Positions 44,191-53,278 of a stretch of DNA of 64,000 nt are shown here, one piece after another (position 1 is the first letter of the stretch; each line of letters opens with the position of its first letter). The notes under the pieces are model-generated. The model was not told where the DNA came from. It made no database searches and saw nothing but the letters and a program-made list of their open reading frames with translations. The translations under genes and the position numbers were made by a program. Origin of the DNA: Nonlabens sp. Ci31 (lineage in GTDB: Bacteria; Bacteroidota; Bacteroidia; Flavobacteriales; Flavobacteriaceae); NCBI RefSeq assembly GCF_012974865.1, contig NZ_CP043633.1, forward strand, positions 620,001 to 684,000. Reading direction: 5' to 3'.

Positions 44191-44850
44191 ATGTCTAAAC
44201 TTATCGCTCCATCAGTACTCGCAGCAGACTTTGCTAACCTACAACGTGATGTAGAAATGATCAACCGTTCTGAAGCAGACTGGTTCCATATCGATATTAT
44301 GGATGGTGTTTTTGTTCCTAACATCTCTTTTGGGATGCCTGTGTTGCGCGATATTGTAAAGCATGCGACTAAAACAATCGATTGTCATTTGATGATCGTA
44401 GATCCAGACCGTTATGTAGAAACTTTTGCACAACTAGGTTGTAACATTCTTACCGTTCATTATGAAGCTTGTACTCACTTGCACAGAACGCTGCAATTAA
44501 TTAAATCCCACGGCATGAAAGCTGGTGTGGCTTTGAATCCGCATACTTCAGTGGAGTTATTAAAAGATGTGATTCAGGATCTGGACATGGTGTGTTTAAT
44601 GAGTGTGAATCCTGGTTTTGGCGGGCAAAGTTTTATAGAGAATACCTATGATAAAGTAGGCAGGCTTAAAGACATGATTCAAGCCAAAGGTGGTGATACG
44701 CTTATAGAAATAGACGGTGGCGTAACCGATAAAAATGCCAAACAACTTGTAGGTGCTGGGGCAGATGTTTTGGTAGCTGGCAGCTATGTGTTTAAATCTG
44801 CAGATCAAGAAGCGACTATTAAAAGCTTGAGAGCGCTGGCAAATAGTTAG
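44191..44850 (+). CDS. rpe: Ribulose-phosphate 3-epimerase
   Basis: 219 residues, TIM barrel. It interconverts ribulose-5-phosphate and xylulose-5-phosphate in the pentose phosphate pathway. Metal and catalytic residues are in WFHIDIMDGVFVPNISFG (His, Asp), DCHLMIVDP (His) and LIEIDGGVT (Asp), with VNPGFGGQSF as phosphate loop. Length and all motifs are normal. It stands at the right border of the repeat-rich accessory stretch with its own promoter. Confidence 0.97.
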   Translation: MSKLIAPSVLAADFANLQRDVEMINRSEADWFHIDIMDGVFVPNISFGMPVLRDIVKHATKTIDCHLMIVDPDRYVETFAQLGCNILTVHYEACTHLHRTLQLIKSHGMKAGVALNPHTSVELLKDVIQDLDMVCLMSVNPGFGGQSFIENTYDKVGRLKDMIQAKGGDTLIEIDGGVTDKNAKQLVGAGADVLVAGSYVFKSADQEATIKSLRALANS

Positions 44851-45090
44851 TTAATGGTTAAAATTTAGCTTTTCTGAGAAATGATCAAGCTATTCATGTG
44901 TTTTATATGAGTTCTTTTCAACGTTGCAGCAATTGCATAACTCGATAAGAACACGAGATTTTCTTCTCCACCCAAAGTTTCTTTTTCAAACTATTTTATG
45001 GAATTTTAACCGTTTGATATGTAAAATAGGTCCCACAGATTTAATGATTAATTAATCTATGTTACTAGTCCCTAAACTGTTTATTAGCAG

Positions 45091-45098
45091 TACTTTTG
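45091..45098 (+). promoter_or_regulatory. Promoter -7 element of the MarC-family gene
   Basis: TACTTTTGC, 22 bases before the ATG at 45121; fits TAnnTTTG. Confidence 0.55.
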
Positions 45099-45120
45099 CA
45101 GGCTAAAAAAAACAGACTAC

Positions 45121-45723
45121 ATGGAAAATAATGCTCTTATAAACTTTTTTTCTGCCTTTAATTTTAAAGAAGCTTTTACAGCAGGAATGATTCTTTTTGC
45201 GGTCATCGACATCATAGGTAGTATTCCTATTATTGTTGATTTAAGACGTAAAGTAGGTCATGTTCAAAGTGAAAAAGCTTCTATAGTTGCTGGTATTTTA
45301 ATGATCGTTTTTATGTTTGTAGGAGAAAGTATGTTAGGTCTTATAGGGATCGACGTCAATTCTTTTGCTGTCGCTGGTGCGTTTATTATTTTCTTTATTG
45401 CTTTAGAAATGATTTTAGGAATTCAACTTTACAAAGATGATGCTCCAGAAACAGCTGCTATCATACCCATTGCTTTTCCATTAATTGCAGGAGCAGGAAC
45501 GCTTACATCCGTACTTTCTTTAAGATCTGAATACTCAGCTATTAATATCATTATCGCAATTATTGTAAACATAGGTTTTGTTTACATCGTATTAAAAAAC
45601 TCTGGACGCTTAGAGAAATTGTTTGGGAAACAAGGAATTAATGTGATTCGGAAAATATTTGGAGTCATCTTGCTCGCGATTGCGGTAAAATTGTTTACTT
45701 CCAACATTAAAGAATTATTTTAA
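45121..45723 (+). CDS. MarC family integral membrane protein
   Basis: 200 residues with six predicted membrane helices (for example TAGMILFAVIDIIGSIPII, ASIVAGILMIVFMFVGESML, AGAFIIFFIALEMILGIQLY). The family signature lies in the second half, PIAFPLIAGAGTLTSVL, followed by NIIIAIIVNIGFVYIVL. MarC/UPF0056 proteins are inner membrane proteins of unknown transport role; the old link to antibiotic resistance was withdrawn. The gene has its own promoter and no obvious partner. Confidence 0.92.
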   Translation: MENNALINFFSAFNFKEAFTAGMILFAVIDIIGSIPIIVDLRRKVGHVQSEKASIVAGILMIVFMFVGESMLGLIGIDVNSFAVAGAFIIFFIALEMILGIQLYKDDAPETAAIIPIAFPLIAGAGTLTSVLSLRSEYSAINIIIAIIVNIGFVYIVLKNSGRLEKLFGKQGINVIRKIFGVILLAIAVKLFTSNIKELF

Positions 45724-45960
45724 AAAGGAGAAAGGGGACTGACTGCGTCAGGTTTGTGTTGAGTTAATCAAAATACTAGACACTCATCAGTAAAAGAAAA
45801 AAGACGTTCTTATTGTTCTTTAAAAAATAAGTGACATTAAAAATTTCTCTTCTATTTTTAAGTTTTTAAAAACAAGATTTCTTTAACTTGATAAGAGGTA
45901 TAAATTCTATAACTTGCACCGGTATTTATTACCAATTATTTTTAAATGAAGCTTACTATT

Positions 45961-46161
45961 ATGAAATACGTATTTTACTTGATTGGGATTTTAGCAGTTG
46001 CTAGCATTGTTTTCAATGTATTTAAACTGGACTTTAATCATATTCTTCAAGGAGACAGTCAGATAGCTGCCATAAGCATTATTGCTGCGTTATGTGTGGC
46101 GGCATTAATGGGAATAATGATTATCTCTAATAAAATTGCTCAGAAATACGAAGATAATTAA
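45961..46161 (+). CDS. Small two-helix membrane protein, unknown function
   Basis: 66 residues from the ATG at 45961; an ATG at 45946 would add five residues. Helix 1 YVFYLIGILAVASIVFNVF, a polar link with DFNHILQGDSQI, and helix 2 AISIIAALCVAALMGIMII, then NKIAQKYEDN. Both ends are predicted inside the cell. The composition is like a real protein. No family is recognised, and unlike the two-helix proteins at 33648 and 37892 it has no lipoprotein gene before it. Confidence 0.65.
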   Translation: MKYVFYLIGILAVASIVFNVFKLDFNHILQGDSQIAAISIIAALCVAALMGIMIISNKIAQKYEDN

Positions 46162-46208
46162 TAGGCTAACCTTTGGTGTATGGCAAGTTGTTAGCAACTG
46201 TTCTTTTT

Positions 46209-46607
46209 TTAATGGCTGTGCACATTCAAATACATAGATCCATTTGAAAATCGAGCAATTATCCATTCCCTTCCTTTCTGGGATACATACATGGAGTCTT
46301 TTTTTAGCTCTGAATCCCACCAAGAGTTTACTTCATCCGTGAATGTTGACTTAGTATCTAACCAAATAGTATCGTCTGAATAGGTTGAAGTATCTCCATG
46401 TAGACTCATTTTAAAATGAGAAATGTATACTTCAAATTGGGCTCTCGAAATATTGACTTTTAAGTAGTATGTATAATCCATTTCGGAATAACTGAATTCT
46501 TTAATATCAGATGCGTCATTAGGCAGTTCAGTTCTAAATGACCCTTCATTTAATGCACAGGGATTTAACATCAAAAGTGATATCAGTAAATACCATGTGT
46601 TTCTCAT
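46209..46607 (-). CDS. Hypothetical exported protein
   Basis: 132 residues from the ATG at 46607, which begins a short signal (MRNTWYLLISLLMLNPCALN, perhaps a lipobox at LNPC). The rest is a polar alpha/beta domain (FSYSEMDYTYYLKVNISRAQ, FEVYISHFKMSLHG, TDEVNSWWDSELK, EWIIARFSNGSMYLNV) that could bind a ligand. I do not recognise a family. It lies alone, convergent with the small membrane protein gene and 80 bases from the S41 protease stop. Confidence 0.55.
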   Translation of the reverse strand: MRNTWYLLISLLMLNPCALNEGSFRTELPNDASDIKEFSYSEMDYTYYLKVNISRAQFEVYISHFKMSLHGDTSTYSDDTIWLDTKSTFTDEVNSWWDSELKKDSMYVSQKGREWIIARFSNGSMYLNVHSH

Positions 46608-46687
46608 TTCATATTGTTGCAAACAAAGTGATGACACCTATTACATTAGAGACACCTAGTGGTTTATGAAATTTGTTTTGGAATTCA

Positions 46688-48268
46688 TCAATTCCTGCTC
46701 AATTCGAGCAATTTCTTAATCATAATGTCCTCTTTATTTAACAACTCCACTTTGAGTTGTGTGGTAAATAACTGTTCTGCCATAGCAGACTTTATAATCA
46801 GTGCAATTTCATTCCTATAACCAGGTAATTTCATACTGGTATTGTAGAGTTGAGCATACTGTATAAATTTTTCCATCAATTGTTCTGAGATTTTATAATC
46901 GGTTATAAAATCATCTTGAGACATGGCTCTCATGGCACGCCCGTCTTCTTGAAGGTATTTGTTTACAAACTGGTCTGCAAAACCTGTTCTACCAAAGTAG
47001 TCTAAGGTTTGCAATACATAACCGTCTGGGCTGGCCACAAAAACGTCTGGAATAATACCTCCACCTCCATAAACAACTTTACCACCAGGCGTGACTTTTT
47101 TTAGAGAATCGTTCACTTCAATATTGGCCGCATTTTCTAACTCCCCATTGTTATAACGATCTATATATTCTTTAAAATAATCCTCATTACCGTTGTCGTA
47201 AGGCCTTTGGATACTTCTACCGGTAGGCGTATAATACCTCGCAATAGTAAGTCGTACGGCACTTCCGTCTCCTAACTTGATCTCTTGTTGTACCAATCCT
47301 TTACCAAAACTCCTACGACCTATAATGGTACCCCTATCGTTATCTTGTAAGGCTCCAGCAACTACCTCACTAGCACTGGCACTATTTTCATTGATCAATA
47401 TAAACACCTTGCTATTTTCATAGGAACCGCTATCGGTAGCATAGCTGTCCTTGCGTTCGTTATTTCTATCTTTTTGAAAGAGAATAAGTTTGTCCTCTTC
47501 TAGAAACTCGTCTGCTATTTCTACCGCGGCACTTAAAACACCCCCTGGATTATCTCTTAAGTCCAGTGCGATTTGTGTCGCACCAGCTCTTTTTAAATTT
47601 TTAATCGCTTTTTTAAATTCTGCCTCTGTGGTTTCTGCAAAGCGATTGATTTTTATATAGCCTAGTGTGCTGCTCAACATATAACTGGCATCTACGCTTT
47701 TTATAGCCACATTACCCCTTGTTACCGGAATATTGATGATGTCTTGATCACCAGGTCTTAAAACACCCAACATAACTTTAGATCCTTTTTCTCCTTTGAG
47801 TGCATTGGTAGAAACGGCATTTAATCCAAAAAGCGGCTTTCCATCAGCATAGAGGATTTTATCACCACCTTTAATACCCGCCTTATCGCTAGGTCCATTT
47901 TCAATGGCTCGCAACACAGAAATAGAATCTTGATTCACAAAAAAACGAATTCCTATACCCACAAAATCACCTCGCATGCTGTTCTCCACATCTTCTGTCT
48001 GGTCACTAGGAATATAAACCGAATGCGGGTCAAGGTTTTGCATGATCTCATTTACGGTCACATCTACGATACTATCGGTATTGATTTTGTCTACGTAGCG
48101 TTGGTCTATAAGGTCAATTAATCTGTTGAGCTTGCGTTTTTTTACACTACTAGAAGAGGCAATGTAGTCATTACCTATACTATTTTGATTAAGAACGCTG
48201 CCTAACCATATCCCTATAGCAAAGAAGATCCCTAAAAATAATGGGTAGTATAGATAACTTTTTTTCAT
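46688..48268 (-). CDS. S41 family C-terminal processing protease
   Basis: 526 residues. An N-terminal signal-anchor (YYPLFLGIFFAIGIWLGSVL) is followed by a helical prodomain, a PDZ domain (SISVLRAIENGPSDKAGIKG, about 110-190) and the S41 catalytic core. The nucleophile is in ENSASASEVVAGAL and the Lys in IGRRSFGKGLVQQE, as in CtpA/Prc proteases. A C-terminal helical region follows. It acts in the periplasm on protein C-termini. The start codon overlaps the stop of the deaminase gene (TAATG), so the two are one unit. Confidence 0.92.
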   Translation of the reverse strand: MKKSYLYYPLFLGIFFAIGIWLGSVLNQNSIGNDYIASSSSVKKRKLNRLIDLIDQRYVDKINTDSIVDVTVNEIMQNLDPHSVYIPSDQTEDVENSMRGDFVGIGIRFFVNQDSISVLRAIENGPSDKAGIKGGDKILYADGKPLFGLNAVSTNALKGEKGSKVMLGVLRPGDQDIINIPVTRGNVAIKSVDASYMLSSTLGYIKINRFAETTEAEFKKAIKNLKRAGATQIALDLRDNPGGVLSAAVEIADEFLEEDKLILFQKDRNNERKDSYATDSGSYENSKVFILINENSASASEVVAGALQDNDRGTIIGRRSFGKGLVQQEIKLGDGSAVRLTIARYYTPTGRSIQRPYDNGNEDYFKEYIDRYNNGELENAANIEVNDSLKKVTPGGKVVYGGGGIIPDVFVASPDGYVLQTLDYFGRTGFADQFVNKYLQEDGRAMRAMSQDDFITDYKISEQLMEKFIQYAQLYNTSMKLPGYRNEIALIIKSAMAEQLFTTQLKVELLNKEDIMIKKLLELSRN

Positions 48269-48696
48269 TAATTAACTTGTTCTATTTGTTCGATAATAAC
48301 TCCTGCTTTCTCTAGAAATTGCAGACCGCTATTATCTTTATAAGCTTTCATGTAAACTACACGATTTATACCACTTTGATGTATCAATTTACTACAATCT
48401 TTACAGGGCGACATGGTGATGTATAAAGTCGCATCTCGACAGCTTTGTGTAGAGGCTGCTACCTTTAAAATAGCATTGGCCTCTGCATGGAGAACATACC
48501 ATTTTGTATAGCCTTCTTCATCTTCACAGAAGTTTTCAAAGCCGCTAGGTGTTCCATTGTACCCATCGCTTATAATCATGCGATCTCTTACGATAAGCGC
48601 TCCTACTCGACGTCTCTTGCAATGGGAGAGTTTGCCCCACTCCATTGCCATTCTTAAATAAGCGACATCGTATCTGTGTTGTTTTTCCTTTTTCAA
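48268..48696 (-). CDS. dCMP deaminase family protein
   Basis: 142 residues with a TTG start at 48696 (no ATG fits the family's N-terminus). The zinc site is complete: HAEANAIL (His and catalytic Glu) and MSPCKDCSKLI (two Cys). The inserted region DGYNGTPSGFENFCEDEEGY is typical of deoxycytidylate deaminases (ComEB/YfhC type), which make dUMP for thymidylate synthesis. The frame is also open for about 30 codons upstream of the TTG, to a stop at 48784, but without a start codon. Coupled to the S41 protease gene. Confidence 0.9.
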   Translation of the reverse strand: MKKEKQHRYDVAYLRMAMEWGKLSHCKRRRVGALIVRDRMIISDGYNGTPSGFENFCEDEEGYTKWYVLHAEANAILKVAASTQSCRDATLYITMSPCKDCSKLIHQSGINRVVYMKAYKDNSGLQFLEKAGVIIEQIEQVN

Positions 48697-48851
48697 TTCT
48701 ATATTTGGATCAAAGAAGCCTACCTCTTGCAGTAGTTGCTTTTCTTCTGTTAAATTAATGTGAGCGAGTTGCTCTTAGTAATTCTACTTTCCTAAGACAT
48801 TACTCTTAGCATCTCCTTAGATGTGAATGCCTTGTAGTCATGTTATTGTTT

Positions 48852-48867
48852 CGCTTTCGCGAAAGCG
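48852..48867. repeat. 16-bp palindrome, copy 4 (intergenic)
   Basis: CGCTTTCGCGAAAGCG followed by AGACC, 5 bases beyond the stop of the HupE/UreJ gene. Confidence 0.9.
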
Positions 48868-48871
48868 AGAC

Positions 48872-49462
48872 CTAAAAAATCCACCTGACAATCAATAAAG
48901 GTGTCACCATTCCTAAAACTATGGAAGATATGATTTGTACCCATTCCTTTTTATTAAAGCGAAAGAGTCCCGTAAAGATAAAGTTAAATATGATCACCAC
49001 CAGAATAACTAGTAATTGACCCAACTCAATTCCCAATGCAAATTCTAAAAGCATCAGCAACTTACTTTCTGCTCCTGCAGCGAGCATTTTAAAACCATTT
49101 GCAAATCCAAAACCATGAACAATTCCAAAAAACAAAGCGATGATCATGGTGATCCAATTGTGGTTATCCCTATGGCGATTTCCAGCTGTAAAAATATTGT
49201 ATAAGGCAGCTACTACTATGGTCACTACGATCAAAAATTCTATATACGAACTATTAAAAGTAACCTTGCCGTAGATCACTAACAATAGAGATAAAATATG
49301 CCCTACCGTAAAAGCGAGACTTAAACCTATTAGTTTTTTCCAACTGTTAAAAAGAAAAGGAACAGCTATAAGAATAAAAAAAAGCACATGATCATATGCG
49401 CCAACATTAAAGTTCATAACGTGGTAGAAACCTTCTGTCATGTATAAGATAAAATCGTCCAT
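48872..49462 (-). CDS. HupE/UreJ family membrane protein
   Basis: 196 residues from the ATG at 49462 (an ATG at 49477 would add five). Six or so membrane helices. Conserved histidines lie in helices: VGAYDHVLFFILIAVPFL, TVGHILSLLLVIYG and FGIVHGFGFANGF, the pattern of HupE/UreJ proteins, some of which move nickel or cobalt. No urease or hydrogenase gene is in the window, so metal transport is a family-level guess. Between its stop and the deaminase gene lies a copy of the palindrome. Confidence 0.85.
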   Translation of the reverse strand: MDDFILYMTEGFYHVMNFNVGAYDHVLFFILIAVPFLFNSWKKLIGLSLAFTVGHILSLLLVIYGKVTFNSSYIEFLIVVTIVVAALYNIFTAGNRHRDNHNWITMIIALFFGIVHGFGFANGFKMLAAGAESKLLMLLEFALGIELGQLLVILVVIIFNFIFTGLFRFNKKEWVQIISSIVLGMVTPLLIVRWIF

Positions 49463-49666
49463 TTGTAAAGAATGCATTTAGGGCATGATCAAAAATAAGC
49501 TTTAGACCCAAAGGATAAAAGCCTATTGTGTAGGAGTTTGTTTAAAGAGCTCAAAACAAGACCTTAAAATACGATCATAAAGCAATATTATATCGACGAA
49601 CTGTAATTATTATAGCTTAAAGTCCACTTTAGAGTACTATAAGGAGTCTTAGACTAAAAAAGATTT

Positions 49667-49674
49667 TATTTTTG
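49667..49674 (+). promoter_or_regulatory. Promoter -7 element of the hybrid kinase gene
   Basis: TATTTTTGC on the plus strand. Transcription should begin near 49681, leaving about 18 bases before the apparent ATC start at 49699. Confidence 0.5.
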
Positions 49675-49698
49675 CACCTATTATTTATATAGATCCCT

Positions 49699-51930
49699 AT
49701 CAAAAATATTTACACCCTTTGCCTTGTTTTAGTGAGTTTCACCCTGAACGCACAAAAGTTTACAACACCAAAATCTCAACAGAGAAGTCCGACAGCGCTT
49801 CTTATGGACTCTTTGTTGGATAAGTCTTATGACCTATTTACTCAAGGAGCCTATAAAGAATCTTTTGAGCTCAACATAAAGACGTTAAAAATCGCTCTGG
49901 AAGAAGAAGATCTGCTATACACCAGCAAAGCTTACGGCTATTTGGGCTATGATTATTTAAATCAAGGAGATACTATAGCAGCTATTGAAAATTTTAAAAA
50001 AGCGCATCAATTTGCCTTAAATTTAAAAGATCCAACTATTCTAGCAAATACCTATGGAGACCTTGCTAGTATTTATTCTTTAGACTCTAGTAAAACGGAG
50101 ATCAGTACAGCGTATACCCTTAAAGCTATTGAAACTTATAAGGCTACAAATGACACTATAGGCCTTCAATACATCTATCACAATTATGCTGATGCTCTTA
50201 AAGAAAAAGAGCAATGGAGTGAGCTCAAGCCTATTCTAGACCTTCTGAATGGGGACATGTTTAAAAATCATATGAATAATATCTATAGGGCTAGCATAGA
50301 TAATATGATGGCAGAATATTATTACCATACCGGGAGCTGTATAAAGGCAGATAGTTTACTATTAAATGTTATCTCTTTAGGTGAAAAAAGCGGGCTCAAA
50401 GGAGAGTTAGAAATTGCCTACGATTACTATTCTCGCAGTCTTGCCATTCAAGAAAAACACAATGAAGCCTTTCAATACAGATTGAAATTCGAGAAGGTTC
50501 ATGAGGCTAATTTAAAAGAAAAAAATGCTGTTGAAAATAATAGAATAGCCGCTACTTTTCAAATAGATCAATATAAAAAAGACCTCGCAAAATCGGAAGC
50601 AGAAAGTCAGTTGCAAGAAGAGAAAATGCAAGAGAAAACATTTTTTAACTATGGACTTATCGCGCTTTCTTTAATTGCTATTTTAGGGCTTTTCTTCACT
50701 TTCAATCTTTCTAAAAAACGCAAACAACTCAATAGAGCACTGAAAGAAAAAAACAAGCTGTATCTAGATGAAAAGACCAAAACAGAAAAGCTGGCTCGTG
50801 CAAAAAGTGATTTCTTTAGTACGGTAAGCCATGAATTACGCACGCCTTTGTATGGGGTTATCGGACTGAGTACCATTTTATTAGAAAACAACAAAGAGGC
50901 GGCCATCCAAGAAGACTTAAAATCACTCCAGTTTTCGGCCGATTATTTACTTGCTTTGATCAATGATGTCTTACAAATCAATAAAATTGATTCTAATCAA
51001 ATAGACAACGAGCAGGTTGATTTTAATCTGCGGGACTTAATAGAGCGCATAGTCAACACATTTGAATACATGCGTAGACAAAACAAAAATGTCATCCATG
51101 TGCATTTGGCAAACGACACCCCTTTTCTACTCCACGGCAATGCTACCAGGCTATCTCAGATACTGATGAACTTAATAGGTAATGCCAATAAGTTTACAGA
51201 GAACGGCATCATAGATATTAGCTTAATAACTAAGAAAATTGAAGATGATCAAATCAGCCTTACATTTGCCATTAAGGATAATGGTGAAGGCATCGCTCAA
51301 AATAAAAAAGAATACATCTTTGAAGAGTTCAAACAAGGGGCCTCTCACAGCTACAACTATCAAGGTACAGGACTGGGCTTGCCTATCGTAAAACGATTGT
51401 TAAACATATCTGGATCTGATATTCATTTAGAAACAGAAATAGGTCAAGGTTCGATCTTTAGTTTTGACCTGGATTATCAAATTGTCCAAAAAGAAAATCC
51501 GCTCGATGCGACTAATTTTCAACCAGTACCCCTAAACACTGCTGTGCTAAAAGGAAAAAATATCCTTATCGTAGAAGATAACCAGATCAATCAAATGGTA
51601 ACTAAAAAGATTCTCGAAAAGGATGGTGCCTTTTGCACTATTGCAGAGAATGGCCAGGAAGCGGTGGATGCGGTAAAAACAAGCGTATACGATCTTATTC
51701 TTATGGATGTGAACATGCCTGTTATGAATGGACTAGAAGCTACGAAGCTCATCAAAAGAGATCATCATGTACCCATAATAGCACTTACAGCGGTAGAAAT
51801 TGCAGAAATGCGACAGAATATTCTAGATGCAGGTATGGATGATATCATCATAAAACCTTATGATGTTAGCATTTTTAAACGGGTGATCATCAAAAATATA
51901 CAGAATCAGAAATCAAAGTACTCTGCTTGA
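49699..51930 (+). CDS. Hybrid sensor histidine kinase/response regulator with periplasmic TPRs, apparent ATC start
   Basis: 743 residues if counted from 49699. The open frame there reads (ATC) KNIYTLCLVLVSFTLNAQ, a complete signal peptide, but no ATG, GTG or TTG lies before it and an in-frame TAG is just upstream. The first ordinary start, GTG at 49732, would delete the signal. Order: signal peptide, TPR region (about 35-290), coiled coil, membrane helix (YGLIALSLIAILGLFFTF), HisKA with the phosphorylated His in VSHELRTPLYGVIG, HATPase (NLIGNANKFTENG, GTGLGLPIVKRLL), and a receiver domain (ILIVEDNQINQMV, Asp in LILMDVNMPVMNG). It senses an envelope signal; no output domain follows, so phosphotransfer to another regulator is likely. 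Confidence 0.88.
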   Translation: MKNIYTLCLVLVSFTLNAQKFTTPKSQQRSPTALLMDSLLDKSYDLFTQGAYKESFELNIKTLKIALEEEDLLYTSKAYGYLGYDYLNQGDTIAAIENFKKAHQFALNLKDPTILANTYGDLASIYSLDSSKTEISTAYTLKAIETYKATNDTIGLQYIYHNYADALKEKEQWSELKPILDLLNGDMFKNHMNNIYRASIDNMMAEYYYHTGSCIKADSLLLNVISLGEKSGLKGELEIAYDYYSRSLAIQEKHNEAFQYRLKFEKVHEANLKEKNAVENNRIAATFQIDQYKKDLAKSEAESQLQEEKMQEKTFFNYGLIALSLIAILGLFFTFNLSKKRKQLNRALKEKNKLYLDEKTKTEKLARAKSDFFSTVSHELRTPLYGVIGLSTILLENNKEAAIQEDLKSLQFSADYLLALINDVLQINKIDSNQIDNEQVDFNLRDLIERIVNTFEYMRRQNKNVIHVHLANDTPFLLHGNATRLSQILMNLIGNANKFTENGIIDISLITKKIEDDQISLTFAIKDNGEGIAQNKKEYIFEEFKQGASHSYNYQGTGLGLPIVKRLLNISGSDIHLETEIGQGSIFSFDLDYQIVQKENPLDATNFQPVPLNTAVLKGKNILIVEDNQINQMVTKKILEKDGAFCTIAENGQEAVDAVKTSVYDLILMDVNMPVMNGLEATKLIKRDHHVPIIALTAVEIAEMRQNILDAGMDDIIIKPYDVSIFKRVIIKNIQNQKSKYSA

Positions 51931-51938
51931 TCATCTGG

Positions 51939-52403
51939 TTAACGCCACTGATCTCCTTTAAGTCCAGTAGCCGCAATAATGACGTCCATTCTTGAGATCT
52001 GACCTATTAACTTCCCGTCTTTAGTAACAGGAAACCTTCTATGACCGCTTTTAAGGAATCTAGCAGCAGCATCAAATATATCTGCTTCTTGATCTATTGT
52101 GGCAGGCTGTGGAGACATGTAGTCGCTCACCTTCCTATTGCCTAATGGCATGTTGTGGTAACGACTTTCTCCTATGACATGCATCAAATCTGTATCGCTT
52201 ATAATACCGACTAAGTTATTATTTGCATCCACTACAGGTCCACCAGTAATTCTTTGCTTGAGCAAGGTTTCCATGACTTCTGTAATTCCTTGGTCTGGAG
52301 AAAACGTGATCAACTTGCGAGTCATGTAATCCTTTACTTGAAATAATTGTGGAACATGACCAGTTGCGACTTCTCTTCTTCCCATAAAGTTCTTGATTCC
52401 CAT
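51939..52403 (-). CDS. CBS-domain pair protein
   Basis: 154 residues with two CBS domains: VKDYMTRKLITFSPDQGITE to LVGIISDTDLMHVI (about 24-85) and VSDYMSPQPATIDQEADIFD to LIGQISRMDVIIAA (about 92-150). Such pairs bind adenosine nucleotides or SAM and regulate partner proteins. No enzymatic domain is attached. It is convergent with the kinase gene and transcribed divergently from the BLUF gene, 199 bases apart. Confidence 0.9.
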   Translation of the reverse strand: MGIKNFMGRREVATGHVPQLFQVKDYMTRKLITFSPDQGITEVMETLLKQRITGGPVVDANNNLVGIISDTDLMHVIGESRYHNMPLGNRKVSDYMSPQPATIDQEADIFDAAARFLKSGHRRFPVTKDGKLIGQISRMDVIIAATGLKGDQWR

Positions 52404-52602
52404 AACTTATTGATTTTAAAAACGCTATTAAGATAGTAAAATTCTCGCTATGTTTCACAGTAGGCTTATTTCTACTAAATATCTTCCACAGAATTTGTTA
52501 CTTTCATAATTAATAAGCTGTATATCAATACTTTAAAATATGTGTTTAAGACGTCTCTCTAATTTCGTACAAATAATATATCTTTACCATCAACCTATTT
52601 TT

Positions 52603-53016
52603 ATGAAATCTTTATATACCATTTGTTACATTAGTAAAGCAGCACCGGAGCTTAAAGAGCAAGATATAGAGGAGTTGTTCAGCTACACCTCCAAGGCTAA
52701 TAATAAGAACGGAGTAAGCGGTATTCTTTTGCATTCCTTAGATAATTTTTTTCAAGTTCTAGAAGGAAATGAAAAGCACCTGCTGCAATTGTTTGAAAGG
52801 ATCAAAGTAGACCCGAGACATGGAGAGATGTACGAAGTATATAACAAACGTACTACTCATCCAGTCTTTGAGAATTATAGATCAACCTTTGATATTGTAA
52901 AAAATTCTGAAGACTTAAAAACGCTTATCGCTTACCTCAACGTAGACAAATCTAATAGCACCAATAATAAATTAAAAAGACTTCTCCAACCTTTTGATAT
53001 GTTGGGTGAGTTTTAG
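52603..53016 (+). CDS. BLUF-domain blue-light photoreceptor
   Basis: 137 residues from the ATG at 52603; an upstream in-frame start at 52540 would add a non-conserved 21 residues. The BLUF fold is complete. By comparison with cyanobacterial PixD, Tyr9 (in TICYISKA), Asn36 (in KNGVSGILL) and Gln51 (in FFQVLEGNE) are the flavin-bonding photocycle residues, and all are present. It should therefore bind FAD and respond to blue light. The C-terminal 40 residues (ILDIVKN... to LLQPFDMLGEF) form the capping helices. No output domain is attached, so it must signal through a partner. TATCTTTA at about 52578 may be its promoter. Confidence 0.92.
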   Translation: MKSLYTICYISKAAPELKEQDIEELFSYTSKANNKNGVSGILLHSLDNFFQVLEGNEKHLLQLFERIKVDPRHGEMYEVYNKRTTHPVFENYRSTFDIVKNSEDLKTLIAYLNVDKSNSTNNKLKRLLQPFDMLGEF

Positions 53017-53278
53017 ATAGCAATTGCCTTAGCATCAAAATGGCAAACAAATACAAACATAAGTTCTTAAATGTTCCTTATCTAAATATTTTGAGCTGTG
53101 CAGCATTGGGTCTCTATGGGCTGGTTTAGATGTTGACTTCTGGTTTTAAGTCCCTATCCTTTTCCAACACCTATTTTTAAAAGGCAGATGATCTGGGTAA
53201 CTGCTGTACTTTATTACATATTTCATAAATTCGCTCCTTAATGAGCGACGCTTTGCTTGCAACTCAACAACACAGGCT

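Noticed and set aside
46105..46323. 72-codon minus-strand frame overlapping two better genes
   Set aside because: Cys/Lys-rich shadow spanning the end of one gene and the end of another.
53040..53129. 30-codon plus-strand frame (MANKYKHKFLNVPYLN...)
   Set aside because: Too short and with no supporting terminator, promoter or family; left out of the gene list.
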